Shown piece by piece: positions 35,401-40,832 of a stretch of 64,000 nt of DNA (its first letter is position 1; each line of letters starts with the position of its first letter). The notes beneath the pieces were generated by a model, which saw only the letters and a list, made by a program, of their open reading frames with translations, had not been told where the DNA came from and did not search any database. The stretch comes from Nocardia blacklockiae (GTDB lineage: Bacteria; Actinomycetota; Actinomycetes; Mycobacteriales; Mycobacteriaceae): the NCBI RefSeq assembly GCF_015477355.1, contig NZ_JADLRJ010000002.1, positions 62,001 through 126,000 on the forward strand, in the 5' to 3' direction. The position numbers were made by a program, and so were the translations under genes.

Positions 35401-38131
35401 CGCCACCAGCGACTGGGATCTCGTCGTCGTCGCGCAGTCAACGTTCGAGAAGATCCCTGTCCATCCCCTGCGGCGGCAGGCTTACGTCAAAGAGCAACTC
35501 GCCGAGTTGGAGGACCACCTGCTGCAGGCTCAGGACGACGACGACCGCGCCTCGATGAAAGACCTGATGCGGTCGAAGAAGGGCCTCGAGAAGCGGCTGG
35601 CGAAGATGCTCGCCGCCGAAGACAAAGACACCGGTCTGACCTTCGAGCAGTCCGGCTGCGACTACCTGATCATCGATGAGGCGCATCACTACAAGAACAA
35701 GTCCCGCATCGCGGCCATGCGTGAACTCAACATGCCGGAGGGCGCCGGTAAGGCCGAGGACCTGTACATGAAGATTCAGGTGCTGTTCGAACGCGCTGCC
35801 GCCCAAGCGATCACCCGCGGCGCGCCGCCCGACATCGACAACATGCGCATCGCCACTTTCGCCACCGGCACCCGCGTCGCCAACGCGATGGCGGAGGAAT
35901 GGGTGATGCAGAACTATCTGCGGCCCGACCTACTCGAACATGCCGGTGTCGAGGACATCGGCGCGTGGGGGTCGGTGTTCACGACGACCAAATCGGTCAT
36001 CACCACCAACCCGACCGGCACCAGACTGGTCTCGGCGGAGAAGATCGCGAAATACACCAACCTGCGGCGGCTGCTGGACATCACGAGGATGTTCACCGAC
36101 GTCGTCACCCGCGACCAGGTGCCGGTCGACGTCACCATCGAGGGCGGGCAGCGCACGATCATCGCCACCCCCGCATCGCAGGAGGTGCGCGACTTCATCG
36201 CCGATCTCGACTGGCGGATGGAGAACTACAAGCCCACGGAAGCCTGGAAAGACAACCCGCTCAAGGTGCTCAACGACGGCCGCAACGCCGCCCTCGACCC
36301 GCAACTGGTCGGGCTGGCTCCCGATCCGGTCAACAGCCGTGCCCGCATCGTCGCCGACCACATGCTCACCGACTACGCCGCGACCCGCCACAATCGCTAC
36401 CGCGACGAAGACGGCAGCGAACACCCTGCGCCCGGCGGCCTGCTCATCGGATTCTGCGACCGCGGCACCCCCGACGGCGTCGCCGGAGACGCATCGTTCT
36501 ACCACACACTGCGCAGGTACCTGATCGCCGGCAACGACTCAGTGCCAGAAGGCATTCCGCCGGAGAAGATCCGATTCGCGCACGACGCGAAGAAGCCCTC
36601 CGAACGACTCCAGCTCGAACAGGACTGCAACAACGGCGGTATCACCGTCCTGCTAGGCAGTACCGAGAAGATGGGCACCGGACTCAACATCCAGTCCCGC
36701 GCGGTCGGTCTCTACCACATCGACATCCCTTGGCGGCCAGCTGATCTCAAGCAGCGCGAGGGCCGGATCATCCGGCAGGGCAACCAAAACCCGACGGTGT
36801 TCATCAAAGGTTTTGTCACCGAGGGCACCACCGATGCCATCATGTGGAGCACCGTCGAGGAGAAGGCCATCTTCATCGACCAACTCCACACCGGCGACAT
36901 CGAATTCGACGAAATGGAAGACCCCAACGGCGACGACATCGCCGACGCCGCCGCCATCGCGAAAGCCGCGGCCAGCGGCGATCCACGGTTCCTGCGTCTG
37001 GCCGAACTCGACCGAGACATCATCAGACTGACAGGGCTCGAGGACGCCGCCGCCGATACCCACCACCGGGCCCACCGCGACCTGCAATACAAGCCCACCG
37101 ACCTCGCGCGGAAACAAGCCGCCCTGCAGCTCGTGTCACAACACGTCCGCGCCGCCGCGGCGTGGGCCGACAATCCCGGGATCCTGGCCGTCCACGGTCG
37201 GCGGCTCAGCGACCGCGGCGGCGCCAACCGTGCGCTACTCGCCGCAGCTCGCGCGGCATTCCTCGACATGCAAAAGGAAGCCAACGCCCGCAACGCCCAA
37301 CCCGAACCCCGGCAGATCGCCGAAATCGACGGACACCCCGTGAACGCTGGCTACTCCTTGGGCTCCTTGGAACTGGTGATCGGCGACCTCCAAGTCGGAA
37401 CGTACATGACCCGCGACGAGCTGTTCCCCTCCGCGAAAAAGGACCCCGCCAGTCTCGAAGCCCCCGTGAGCGCCGACGACCGTCGGGCGGCCGACGCGGC
37501 GACCGCCCGCGGACTCACCCAGCGCATCAACAACGCCTACGCGAAACTGCCCACCCGCGTCCACGAACTCCAGGCCGCCATCCAGGCACTCGAAGCCGAT
37601 ATCGACTACGCCCGCAGCGTCGTCGACAAGCCCTTCGAACACGCCGAAGAACTCACCGCCGCCAAAGCCGAACGGAGCCAGCTGCGCCTGGACATCGAGG
37701 CAACCCTGAACTCTCCCGAGGCCATCGCCGCACGCGCCGAGCACGACGAACGACAACGGCGACACGGCCGCGCGCCGGGATGGAGTCTGGCGCTGAACCC
37801 GACCAAAGCGACCGTCGCCGACTCCGGCCTGGGAAGCAGGGAAAACTACATCGCGGCCACCCGCGCGGAACAACATGCCAAGGCAACCGAATACGTCGCC
37901 ACACTCTCGCACGCCCACCACCACCGCACGGTCGGGCCGACCGGAAGCAACAGTGCGACTGGCGAAGCCGAGCACGACAGAGGTACCGAACCCTCGGCGG
38001 CAGCGAACACGCCAGCGGAACCGATCAGACCCACGACTTCTGCCCCGCCCGCCCCACTCGACCCGGCCGCGCGGCGACGCCAAATGCAGCACCGCCCAAC
38101 CACCGCGCCGTCGCGCCACCCCCGGCCGTAA
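17456..38131 (+). CDS. Giant polyvalent protein: UvrD-like helicase, N6-methyltransferase and SNF2/DEAH helicase
   Basis: The frame is open for 6891 codons. Residues about 1-230 (17456-18143) are probably not coding here because the 218-aa gene occupies another frame; believable sequence begins near 18150, and no ATG/GTG lies close by. A UvrD/PcrA-type helicase spans about 23450-25180 (Walker A QAGAGAGKTS near residue 2025, FLDEAQD, GDENQAIYGFTGA, STAHKAKGLEW, YVAVTRAR). An N6-methyltransferase spans about 32640-33400 (LLAWSGWGAVQEIFD, motif I LEPGCGVGTF near 5153, NVPFG in place of NPPY near 5215). A SNF2-like helicase spans about 35130-36950 (VVGAGKTGTF near 5914, IIDEAHHYKN near 6072, GTGLNIQSRA, QREGRIIRQGNQNP), then a coiled coil. 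Three uncharacterised modules are each present twice. The methylase-helicase pair resembles phage P1 DarB and other polyvalent proteins thought to enter recipients with DNA and block restriction. Mass would exceed 700 kDa. Confidence 0.88.
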   Translation: MDDDPILFDDSDDESDTADDERDPRRRRAPLPRPDAPGVGFAAARGVRRVEDQRTRAADPAGDRAAVRAQPGTQPRDLWPGTGLRDGGESAEPGPRAGDGDRTGAAVRGLRRAGSGTGPVGAGTGDRGAARHGVDDEAADAAVGDAVGRPGRGRRPVRSGSDPSSRRGDDPVGAGDASVAGDARRRDGIADGSRRSSAPADGPGTSPRAGAGERAPSGRRHADLAGQPLEPAAPGVAFGDLAERPPLTDVGPGELLLLTDTARRYPVLVRVLEAPTDTTAPQAPLVVEELATGSRREYSWGAMPSTWRRLTAVEEQALAAADSPVIAADQLAVGDILIRRPEVHQEPEIVQVAETSTIHAYRDAAIPRIVFERIDTGARLTHTGPTLGPHWFRTTLATGAPSSGTDSTTTDRVSGEPTPAAVAPSLGGTDKGIAAPSPVTPRSYRQVRSGSAAFEAVVAEARVARAEAEKAGGHDRNAWLRFTDLLATDPRTGRTHSATSRSRRSLNEWWIQQAVVAYQDLGYRVEHRLPAQRQSRLAAQIDIDHDAMLVVVDAKLPAFTNAFNLIHNLPQARDHLDIDLVDSGNEPNAPPTGHEPPVPRPIADGTLNEWVAAGRAMFDPTHRHRTPNPRDHRDTALALHRRRRHHRTVEWIENSYRDGWYAASYEVTAPAWYAVRDTVARDPAIVEAVRRLGRTPELLALTPEFTDIVSAALDRAADTNPTAALAIRDARYVYCYTVSHDRWLERLAADIADHASTHARRDWPHPFATDRDLHQFRRWAAEQFRGDPLTSTALGWGYDEHRAGELGAVVATILTELPQQRPDIPVNLDDPAVLARVRAELYWEVLPALGAADRDPLWTENEHRWHPGTTTVAVEQIRGRWYVRTENGHRDCWGVDHRAALAQALTLAGHRSLIRPDHLAVHARIHVLRTALTDRARRDLAGHELLHAAVRSPALNALSTPDIVDLSAVHSALTTEAIRAVLHAIGTAEPVLLAEVDTRGLDPVEVVRTDLAADLLLELRRSDRDHTTDTDGSLFEPQTLGGDIHVASAGDSTIIVGDPDGHHLAVTAADDLWAIAHDPDVDAIADASTLSDAITQARNLLSESKPAAAQSITRDTTAKHGDVDPVADTPPRTSPERPAPPTAIDEPATQPPTTAITDPAPAAPHDGAPTQSDIKGTVAEQIPIGDNHTTSDNDASAEPAPTGDSDIERAAPSPETRAAHGTVTALPTWTDNTASSSTYDQRDGDQRLVPQLGVPDVDRALIHCTLQDWSHNCYGGVFDPSDIAASVVSTYLDPLAHTYGFRQVHAIATELLAANPSYPTTRWPRLTKRAEARRARADQLIAHAEALSDAGAYDDALAALHQAQLANCEIIGNQPDYEPSAYRARRDRIRAARDTTASGTAAVPDAYTPPWPPHPFRTDDDLRAWRDATVADLLADPLVALRTEHNLPRAHPRLLDEAIDLALDQAAQRPPPLRDDVTDDYVRDWITAAVTRLYPRHSTPEHHPLWEPTHDRWRILNGSNISVMPTGSTWRVVETDQHIDYSDNWGSDHRAAVAEAYRRAGRPDLVPPAAGTVHARVAAARRALADLAGPALRDHEMVHAIARSADLLGNTFRRGAAATSTRSPLHFAAIADVLDQLTAHHPAAVDDLTATGIDPTAFLGADLLESVLHDLFDHYLTTTPADMPAGDLHPTWDGTVIVGDPHGDHAEIASELQDREISERRGGFVWVDRTGRYPIRETSFTAALAEARARHAARTSPHEREAADEPDQEIEPSSRTTGPAPASRRDIEAGSGDDPSEEVPKKSKVELTLGLTGPDDRYLGYIGRFDGDYDIEVNGVRFIFRLPSPIYNRKNIGVWIAQHDGSHPPESWNWTRWSAGKKIATVERHEQIVPAIRKHLARNTSPSARSRDSGTPASGTQLQLGTDAADPDIHDEQRPEPHGDNDSGSGPAVDAAGESGPLLFTEQPTDTRPEPEVDSGTAPPAPAAPGPTPAASSAAMLEGESYPPSPQQQAVYDAVLAGSSVKIQAGAGAGKTSTLKGCARRIGRADPNAKIVYIAFNKTVQLEAAAAMPANVEARTGHSIAVVWGGKKRQNRLDSNTALRKPDAMARHLGLRQALTAGPEPPLSPAEQAVAAMRTVAAYANSADDDIGAQHLPERLRQLPASSKQRLLTVARAAWTDLVAETGQLKLTHDHIRKMWALSRPDFTRPGSGLKRPATIVFLDEAQDTPPVLRKVVGDQTGVQTVIVGDENQAIYGFTGAVNALAELDAEHRLPLTVSWRFGSGIAEIGNRFLQLLDTDMRIQGGGPASEIVSPGSMASPEAILVRSNSGAITEIARQLDADRVVGVPKGTKGDLTSLVDTTRYLQGHGPHPSRVLDELAPYRTWDEVVADAERGDDPKLSMLVRIVDQNGLDTLGELVQQIHELGAGSMPGLTFRDADYGLVAGRKAYDYRHILARAGFELEPLPDGQTITKGKYAGRPARAWIAFGTPAERQAKLARAHELAGGPTPDVIISTAHKAKGLEWDSVRVGDDFKGPVTDPQSGELIMPSHEELCLAYVAVTRARRTLDPGGLAYVFDHTTAEKPAPTREVPAHTTLGATPDHHAPVPSPPPLASTSDDTSDTRTELGSPQPDSMAPSSAGDEHTDHPPLPHDPPEVQRDTEQPAASQPGIPARHQEHSSPNTEGNYRYEAVWQRLIDPEIPLAPADLPDAWALIELATRNRWEIRGSFLTLSGHVAYRLRARGFVEGRTDERQWCWRRDGDRWELDDDNSATGPSGSGTLGDVLQRRSASVPADSGPVLDEIVATVLPSIATPRSDSTGEYRHYRDTQSPRIAAQITQTLARIIDRSDSQSSQSSDAHRVANALRANTVARDQLCAAILDRAWLRTSLTDDEQARIRCAVDDFAYTFPFDHVRYTTETYLRDVAAGDRSGPIWAAVAADIATRPDEVLHCTKPQADARKSAREALVPATEAAIAAADTDRARILLRALATHDPRNDHTPQLHTILDDHFPAAPPPRPTSNENESPEDPDLIAAAVRNGWHVEPPHTSPQARSRVLRHVQSDGTRYHLRLVWNLTDNGPVYDAAQSRGSKLSSDGISTPRTSGLRLDIARNIVAATATAPADAAHASDGTETSDSATELAQAHALLDTDQRLLLYAVADRRLAALLTEPGPGIQALFHSTLGPDDPTRDVPSKVQIHRPAWVGQLRVAAGDIFHRHSQGGTDYPQISRDDVERFAHAIPPAWRRRISTATPGERPGLLRTVLGIDSAQIADPTALFGLTADERYAGAADRRSDRRPALAVTAGGRTFTVCPPLPTDGDYGWDVADTSDPARENPASAQAFGVLLAGDVVPALRRYLTLTGSVGGTRRRTRDVEVLSADQRLLLFGAFGPWHLARALGTDSDWYISKITFALHHSHTLREEVFTHRPAWRACPTYCVDRQGVRLEPSSDTAPASAAAATVTPAALKKFRRTLDPRLRARLANHETLSDSELDRLTTAVLGINEIAAATGSPPAGPERLDMRSDSSQPSTAPPTGATAEPTGTATTRPDRATPPQPPGREPPIRFAHIGSDGTATLRPDLAGQTLNALAEPHTEHTPAPATGRPAERTDPAAPDSAHPGTQATAPQPRSDTTPPRTDRPPTELSAGLARRPTKPSGGQGARTARKPRSSRRKESPGQLGMFDITADGGIDPALIDPGGTPLPPVATDRRAHLPHVPDSMPDVPLSEWSTTTLTPVRRSSGHVTYMRAAAAIAAPFTPDDVIDQIQQLSTIWFARLVDALTSSDPATLDDLTASRPRLAQHGVAVEVTKKGLTLQVRDVTHDERPVRRETTIAWRDLADHWIRPGLTDQRRDILRRSVDQRLHYGTGLEAFELLDRRATWDQATSELDEMADRVRSDILTSAQHPDADPTAPSDLAQMITRLDQLASLVPDQWESVKSVHAVQPGDALGSLTDDRIFVVQQPPRYTDTTAELHGLELHRDMGTVAAEPHARTIDTRLTSSVAILALPDLPLPAPTGRDATPTERRRTAGVTDRIAAPFTGDDVAEMIERLPTRVFSQLVQALTSTDPDDLKQFAAQTHGIDSAGRGIKIARHGLEIDDRDLASPKEHRTPRNVVIRWAELSRHWITPGLSPDRVAVLNRSTEIASRYEAGRSIFAVLQQQTFRETAQRELRDLARRTRHDVLHTALHGTDDTVAGTPELGQALARLDQLAAVVPDHWETQRAVADLRPGDAVPRLPGGAGAILVLSETPTRAGDLYQLRGRWLASDAAELPPRFATATVDPATKPALDTISLPAVPMTWRAAPLSSIEQRDYERFDTLVSTWRTWHAPLDPATKPATVRAVATAWNTLVSALVPGLEQIGDIRRPDVRSDVEVDVTAAHRRYTIRAGTDLRIDTPSPAGTGTDTIARLKFRDAHTILSHIRHDLAHRTAEYAWETVHPGLHRTADLRTTMALSDGEHLHLDDIGDTGALLLSLRIGGRTFHLHEPDATTTSWTIRDADATGFGLVQADSPADILRTLRAHLHAPTTPARTPPPGRPLAERRTDGGAAQNVAVVSRETPEALVPNPDADASPGARTPPRRFATVAAARAHLEAGVLDPRWKNPPRVHNEVAVHGAGPRERAQVRIDTYSARPGMEFARLSELSPGGHFLVTREGHRKWHVYHIGSGTIMTHQAGHDAKPDALRFATELDAARDEHDHPIDWAAPFVGDRLDMAGGRTEIELAVDRGRTEAAHDHDHPAETGPAEPLLIFDASGAHDPALTGRLPKVAQDEHGVPLTQWPRRDDLVWAEKPDGGRVRVPEGQVVTGPGVSPTPATSRTGIDQGHDRGHPGVSPQRGETVAATTDFTAAQIALLRCVIEDQASELYRQLEPSGFGEEKTIAQLADSRDLEPLVSARGRTTVTDMIASHIAAHRGEVLLCGDDAVEARRKARRDEAGQLRLEARQLLGSGRFGEALRKIDHADLAEPLYRNGKGVTHDDIRAAIRRRAANAGIALDDPAVPGSAAKPRPADEQAAEPSDPIPSAPDSSKITPADDDRADMPLPAVTASERHPGPITVPSGKRARAQANLAALELVDRLEAEQRTPTPEERQILLAWSGWGAVQEIFDKRLPKWKPDRERLRNLLTPDEYDTAQGSVLNAHYTDPAIASAIFTALERAGFRGGPVLEPGCGVGTFIGLAPPTAQMVGVEVDSGSAHIAHHLYPDALIRLEGFETTRLPDNSFVATVGNVPFGKYVLHDPAYNQAGHSIHNHFILKSLALTAPGGYVAVITSAWTMDSTNAAARDEILRSADFLGAVRLPGKAFNRVAGTQVVTDILLLRKHEPGIDPVENRPQPTALRNLQFRGTSIGTFTYTPDVANDDEEATEVKEKLRLSTWYAKRRDCVLGELGVGHGLYADGSLTVTSPDLDTLPAQVTAALSELVDTARRERLGFTARARDVTESPLSTTGLLVYRPEARFENPIAMMRYHSGQFEAVTEFGTWEPVKVFATRAKETRALLDLRDRAFDVIATQRGDAHGPAEREQARTNLNAAYDAYVRQYGPVSRFTWHGGKERTQAQHDRRYRELETKWRKEYSGDEGERFTGELPPEVAEQLDTEAWQTTARVKKRQHLEGAIGRDPTMAAVLALEHYSDATGAVRKAAIFTRDIAAPALPTYVDEPGDALSISLARGRGVDLPYIAQLLAVDVDTARTQLVGRHVFADPADPDRLIPANKYLSGNVREKLEIARAAATENSALDANVTALQQALPPWQEAAQIRVRAGAVWIDSRDYAQFAQETFGLNVAATRKGPRWRFTANGRNAPSAKAKSWGVGDEMGPLEIFERVCNSADIAVETKGDNGSRYVDWTATAQAQAQADRMRTEFQRWIWSDDARRERLVAEFNTRFNSFVRPRHDGRYFQVAGLSRTPYDYQRDAAMGMVAEPTRLLDMVVGAGKTGTFSMGAMKLRESGLVSQPWLVVPNHLPESIGLEIKKWFPAANLLIIPSKLTAEQRRRAVAQTATSDWDLVVVAQSTFEKIPVHPLRRQAYVKEQLAELEDHLLQAQDDDDRASMKDLMRSKKGLEKRLAKMLAAEDKDTGLTFEQSGCDYLIIDEAHHYKNKSRIAAMRELNMPEGAGKAEDLYMKIQVLFERAAAQAITRGAPPDIDNMRIATFATGTRVANAMAEEWVMQNYLRPDLLEHAGVEDIGAWGSVFTTTKSVITTNPTGTRLVSAEKIAKYTNLRRLLDITRMFTDVVTRDQVPVDVTIEGGQRTIIATPASQEVRDFIADLDWRMENYKPTEAWKDNPLKVLNDGRNAALDPQLVGLAPDPVNSRARIVADHMLTDYAATRHNRYRDEDGSEHPAPGGLLIGFCDRGTPDGVAGDASFYHTLRRYLIAGNDSVPEGIPPEKIRFAHDAKKPSERLQLEQDCNNGGITVLLGSTEKMGTGLNIQSRAVGLYHIDIPWRPADLKQREGRIIRQGNQNPTVFIKGFVTEGTTDAIMWSTVEEKAIFIDQLHTGDIEFDEMEDPNGDDIADAAAIAKAAASGDPRFLRLAELDRDIIRLTGLEDAAADTHHRAHRDLQYKPTDLARKQAALQLVSQHVRAAAAWADNPGILAVHGRRLSDRGGANRALLAAARAAFLDMQKEANARNAQPEPRQIAEIDGHPVNAGYSLGSLELVIGDLQVGTYMTRDELFPSAKKDPASLEAPVSADDRRAADAATARGLTQRINNAYAKLPTRVHELQAAIQALEADIDYARSVVDKPFEHAEELTAAKAERSQLRLDIEATLNSPEAIAARAEHDERQRRHGRAPGWSLALNPTKATVADSGLGSRENYIAATRAEQHAKATEYVATLSHAHHHRTVGPTGSNSATGEAEHDRGTEPSAAANTPAEPIRPTTSAPPAPLDPAARRRQMQHRPTTAPSRHPRP
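17487..18143 (+). CDS. Hypothetical protein, 218 aa, overlapping the giant frame
   Basis: Third codon positions are strongly G/C in this frame and not in the giant frame, so this is the real coding frame of 17487-18143. Starts available are GTG 17487, ATG 17490/17493 and ATG 17511 (MTSEIRADVERRYRDQM). None has a good ribosome-binding site, whereas an excellent one serves the out-of-frame TTG at 17456. The product is acidic and helical (ELEQQIQQATEPLFEHNLAH) and unrecognised. It stops at TAG 18141-18143, exactly where credible giant-protein sequence begins one base back in phase. That suggests a -1 frameshift fusion, reinitiation, or a sequencing error. Confidence 0.65.
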   Translation: MMMKATQLMTSEIRADVERRYRDQMPPEWDSQQRAAFVESRTSELEQQIQQATEPLFEHNLAHNRETSGREPDYATVVNLRSQAREQAMEIARGQLFEGYDEPDPEPGPWEQERVIGEQLDTVWMTKPPMQRWATPWADPVEDDDLFDLAAILLPGAEMTLLEPAMHLLQAMRAEGMELPTAAGDPAHQQMVQVLRRGLEQENERRAGVGMPTLPVSL

Positions 38132-38218
38132 CAACCAGCCGGGGCGGCCCGGTTGTCGGCGGGAACCTCGTGCGGCACGATAGCTGCTGACGAAGCCGCC
38201 GAGGGGGAGGAAAGATTC

Positions 38219-39622
38219 GTGCCGGTAAGCGCGCCGAAACCAGAGGACGACGATCCCGACCATTTCGATGGTTCCTACGACCGGCTGGCCGGTCCCGTCA
38301 GCGACGAGTACAGAGAAAATGTCCGAGCCGCCACTGTTATCACCGTAGTCACCGTCGTGGTTTATATTTCCCTCGTACTCATCATGGCCTACATGAAGTT
38401 CGTGTGGCGCGCCATACCGCCAGTTCCCAATCTCACGCCGACCATTTCGGTTGCCAACGGCGCCGCGATTCTGGCTGTCATCTCTGCACTGGTCATCGCT
38501 CTCAACGTATCGGCACGTTCGATCCGCCTCCCGGACACGACCCCGGCCCCTGGCGAGTGTCCGCCGGGCGGTGAGCCGGTATCGGACAGGATCGTCAGCG
38601 GATATGCCCGCTACATGATCCTTTCCCAGGCTGCACTCGCGTCCGGTGTGCTGTCCATTCTGGTGGGGTTGGGCACTGCCTTTTCCACGCTCCGCGGTGG
38701 CGAATTGATTTCGGCGTTGGCTGTGCTCCTCGCCGCGCTCATCAGCGCGGTCATCAGCATCGACGCTAGCGCCGCCATGAAGGAAGGAACCGATCTGAGG
38801 TCCGGCATCCGGCGCCATCGCGACACCGAGGACTACCGCAGACTCTGTGCCCTACTCGGACGGCCCACCGAAGACGGTACCGGCGACGAACGCGCGCCCT
38901 GGTCGGCTGCCCGGTCCGCCGGCTGGTGGAACAGTCGACGCGGACCACGAATCGTGTGGTATGCCGCCGATCTGGCCTTGCTCGGCCTTCTCGCCGCCAC
39001 GCCCGCCCTCGCCCTGCACGCTGCGGACGACATCGCCGACGGACACTTCTCGTGGGGGTATCTGCCGATCATCGCGATATCCATCGTGCTCTCAGCCAGT
39101 GTGGGCGCGTTCGTCGCCCGGATCGTCGCGGACGTGGTGAATCGCTCGATGTTCGCGATTCCGCTGCTCGCTCTCCTCAGTGCGTTGGTGATCATGTGGA
39201 TCGCGGCAACGCTCGGTGCACTCGCTATCGACACCGGCTCGACGGTGCATCGCGTCTTCCGGGGGTTCAGCACAGCCAGCGTTGTCGCTGTGCCGCTCGT
39301 CCTGTCGGTTCGGGTCTTTCGCAGCACCTACTCGGGTAGTGAGCGCCTGCCGGGGACGAGCGTGCGATGGATGGCATGGCGGGAAATCGACCGCCACGCG
39401 ACCACGTTGCACCACAGGCTCGCAGACGCGGAGGAATCTGAGACGACAGCCGAATCTCGGGTGTTGAAAGCCAAAGCTCTCACTTGCCTCGTGCGAACAA
39501 CATTCGACTCGCTTCGCGAGGAGTACCGAACCCTCATCGGCGATTCGACAGAAACAGCGCGTTCTGTCCAATCACCGGTAACCACAGCAAAGAGCGAGAA
39601 CGGACAGGCGGGCAATCCGTAG
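38219..39622 (+). CDS. Polytopic membrane protein, 467 aa
   Basis: The start is GTG 38219 with GGGGGAGG eight bases upstream; the longer frame to 38153 lacks this. About eight hydrophobic helices are visible, for example VITVVTVVVYISLVLIMAYM, AAILAVISALVIALNV, LASGVLSILVGLGTAF, LISALAVLLAALISAVISI, LALLGLLAATPALALHA, PIIAISIVLSASVGAFVARI and IPLLALLSALVIMWIAATLG. A cytosolic loop separates the two halves, and the C-terminal 90 residues are charged and soluble. The family is not recognised. It lies 88 bases after the giant gene and may be co-transcribed. Confidence 0.7.
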   Translation: MPVSAPKPEDDDPDHFDGSYDRLAGPVSDEYRENVRAATVITVVTVVVYISLVLIMAYMKFVWRAIPPVPNLTPTISVANGAAILAVISALVIALNVSARSIRLPDTTPAPGECPPGGEPVSDRIVSGYARYMILSQAALASGVLSILVGLGTAFSTLRGGELISALAVLLAALISAVISIDASAAMKEGTDLRSGIRRHRDTEDYRRLCALLGRPTEDGTGDERAPWSAARSAGWWNSRRGPRIVWYAADLALLGLLAATPALALHAADDIADGHFSWGYLPIIAISIVLSASVGAFVARIVADVVNRSMFAIPLLALLSALVIMWIAATLGALAIDTGSTVHRVFRGFSTASVVAVPLVLSVRVFRSTYSGSERLPGTSVRWMAWREIDRHATTLHHRLADAEESETTAESRVLKAKALTCLVRTTFDSLREEYRTLIGDSTETARSVQSPVTTAKSENGQAGNP

Positions 39623-39663
39623 CTGCGCCATATCTCGGTTGCGGACAGATTCCGCACACGATA

Positions 39664-39690
39664 GAATCTGTCTATTCTGTATAATCTGAC
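39664..39690 (+). promoter_or_regulatory. 9-bp-repeat promoter, copy 4
   Basis: GAATCTGTC, TATTCTGTA and TAATCTGAC occupy 39664-39672, 39673-39681 and 39682-39690. They are variants of the repeats at 306, 2248 and 4022. A consensus TATAAT lies at 39680-39685. No good -35 box is visible at 17 bases. This copy lies more than 35 kb from the others and heads the small membrane-protein gene. Confidence 0.6.
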
Positions 39691-39762
39691 CGCTTTGCAG
39701 GCTTGGCGTCGCAAGAAGCGAAGTGGACGTACAAGTCGACTACCGAACTGGGGGTGCTGTCG

Positions 39763-40062
39763 ATGACAGCTATCACGACCCTGGCTGGCATCGCGCTCGC
39801 CGTCATCCTGCTGGGCGTTCTGTTTCCCTGGCTGGCCCGCTGGGGTGGCGTCTTCCTGATCGCCGACTCGCTGGGAGCACTGTGGCTGCACCTGGGGCAT
39901 GGCCCAGTGATCGCACTGATGTGGCTGGCAACCGGTTCCGTCGCGTGGATGGTCGGACACTTGGTTTACGCGTATCGAGACGGGGCGTGGCGGTCGTGGT
40001 TAGCGTTCCAGATCTTCAAACTACCGGGTCTGCGGATCGTCCGGCCGGACACCTCATGGTGA
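39763..40062 (+). CDS. Small membrane protein, 99 aa
   Basis: The ATG at 39763 has GGGG about 10 bases upstream; GTG 39754 and TTG 39703 are alternative in-frame starts. Three hydrophobic segments are visible (TLAGIALAVILLGVLFPWLA, GGVFLIADSLGALWLH, VIALMWLATGSVAWMVGHLV), followed by a short Trp/Arg-containing amphipathic tail. It is likely an integral membrane protein of unknown function, under the 9-bp-repeat promoter. It converges on the lipoprotein gene. Confidence 0.6.
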   Translation: MTAITTLAGIALAVILLGVLFPWLARWGGVFLIADSLGALWLHLGHGPVIALMWLATGSVAWMVGHLVYAYRDGAWRSWLAFQIFKLPGLRIVRPDTSW

Positions 40063-40118
40063 CGGTCCCCGCCCGCCGGGCACGGCACCTCGATATCGCG
40101 GGTCAACCAGGACACTAG

Positions 40119-40135
40119 GACCGCCTGCTGCGGTC
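40119..40135. terminator. Small convergent hairpin
   Basis: GACCGC-CTGCT-GCGGTC forms a six-bp stem between the + gene ending at 40062 and the minus gene ending at 40134, overlapping the latter's stop codon. It is a weak candidate bidirectional terminator. Confidence 0.35.
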
Positions 40136-40661
40136 ACACCGCCCACACTGCGACGGGCGGGTTTATCGTGCCGTGGTATAGGTACACCTTCTGGACGTCG
40201 TCGGTGGTATCGAACAGTATTGCGCCCGAGCGCTTTTCGCCACTGACCATGGCTCCGCCGTAGTCGAACCGGTCCGGATAGGCGTCGGGCGCGTAGTGGA
40301 TGTCTTGTTCCACCTTCTTTCCCGACTTGGTGAGCACCTGAAAGGTGCCCATCACGTAGTCGTCGCCAGCCGTGCAGTTGATGGCCAGGTCGATGGCAAG
40401 GTACTCGCCATCGCGATGGATGTTCGACAGCGTGTACTCAGCTACACCTGCGACTCCGGACAGGGACTTGGCCGGTACGGTGACCTTGTCCCCGATGTTG
40501 TGGGGTAGCGCGGGGTTGCCCGAGGCGGGGGTGCCCTGCAAGTACCTGGGGACCGCGGACGTCGGTATGGGTGCTGCCGGTTCTTGGTTGCATCCCGTTA
40601 CGACCATGGTCGCTGCTGTCAATACCATGGCTGCTGCCAGCCTGTGGCGCATCATCGACAT
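40134..40661 (-). CDS. Secreted lipoprotein, 175 aa
   Basis: The N-terminus MSMMRHRLAAAMVLTAATMV followed by VTGC is a lipoprotein signal with lipobox, so the mature protein would be anchored through Cys24 on the outer face of the cytoplasmic membrane. The rest (GDKVTVPAKSLSGVAGVAEY, strands with charged loops) resembles the immunoglobulin-like DUF4352 type common in actinobacterial lipoproteins, which is a tentative match. The gene stands alone, convergent with a small membrane-protein gene. The ribosome-binding site is weak. Exclusion or mating-pair roles are possible on a conjugative element but not shown. Confidence 0.7.
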   Translation of the reverse strand: MSMMRHRLAAAMVLTAATMVVTGCNQEPAAPIPTSAVPRYLQGTPASGNPALPHNIGDKVTVPAKSLSGVAGVAEYTLSNIHRDGEYLAIDLAINCTAGDDYVMGTFQVLTKSGKKVEQDIHYAPDAYPDRFDYGGAMVSGEKRSGAILFDTTDDVQKVYLYHGTINPPVAVWAV

Positions 40662-40742
40662 CGCAGAATCATTTCGGCTGGAACTGTCTCAGCATAGGGG
40701 CGAAGGTCCCTGGCAGAGGCGCGGGACCGGGGTGTGGATTAG

Positions 40743-40758
40743 GTTGTGTCTCCCCAAT
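40743..40758 (+). repeat. IS5-type terminal inverted repeat, left
   Basis: GTTGTGTCTCCCCAAT at 40743-40758 is the reverse complement, with one extra C, of ATTGGGAGACACAAC at 45041-45055. It is flanked on the outside by TTAG (40739-40742), which fits the YTAR target of IS5-family elements. The right-hand flank is CTAG, so the two ends do not share an identical target duplication. Confidence 0.6.
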
Positions 40759-40832
40759 GGTGTTGATCGATCAGTCCCGCGAAGCGGGGTCTGGTCGTGC
40801 ATCATGTTCGCCGTGGCGACACTGACGGGTGA

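Noticed and set aside
37235-38818. 527-aa minus-strand ORF spanning the end of the giant gene
   Set aside because: It crosses two well-supported + genes and has no ribosome-binding site or family features.
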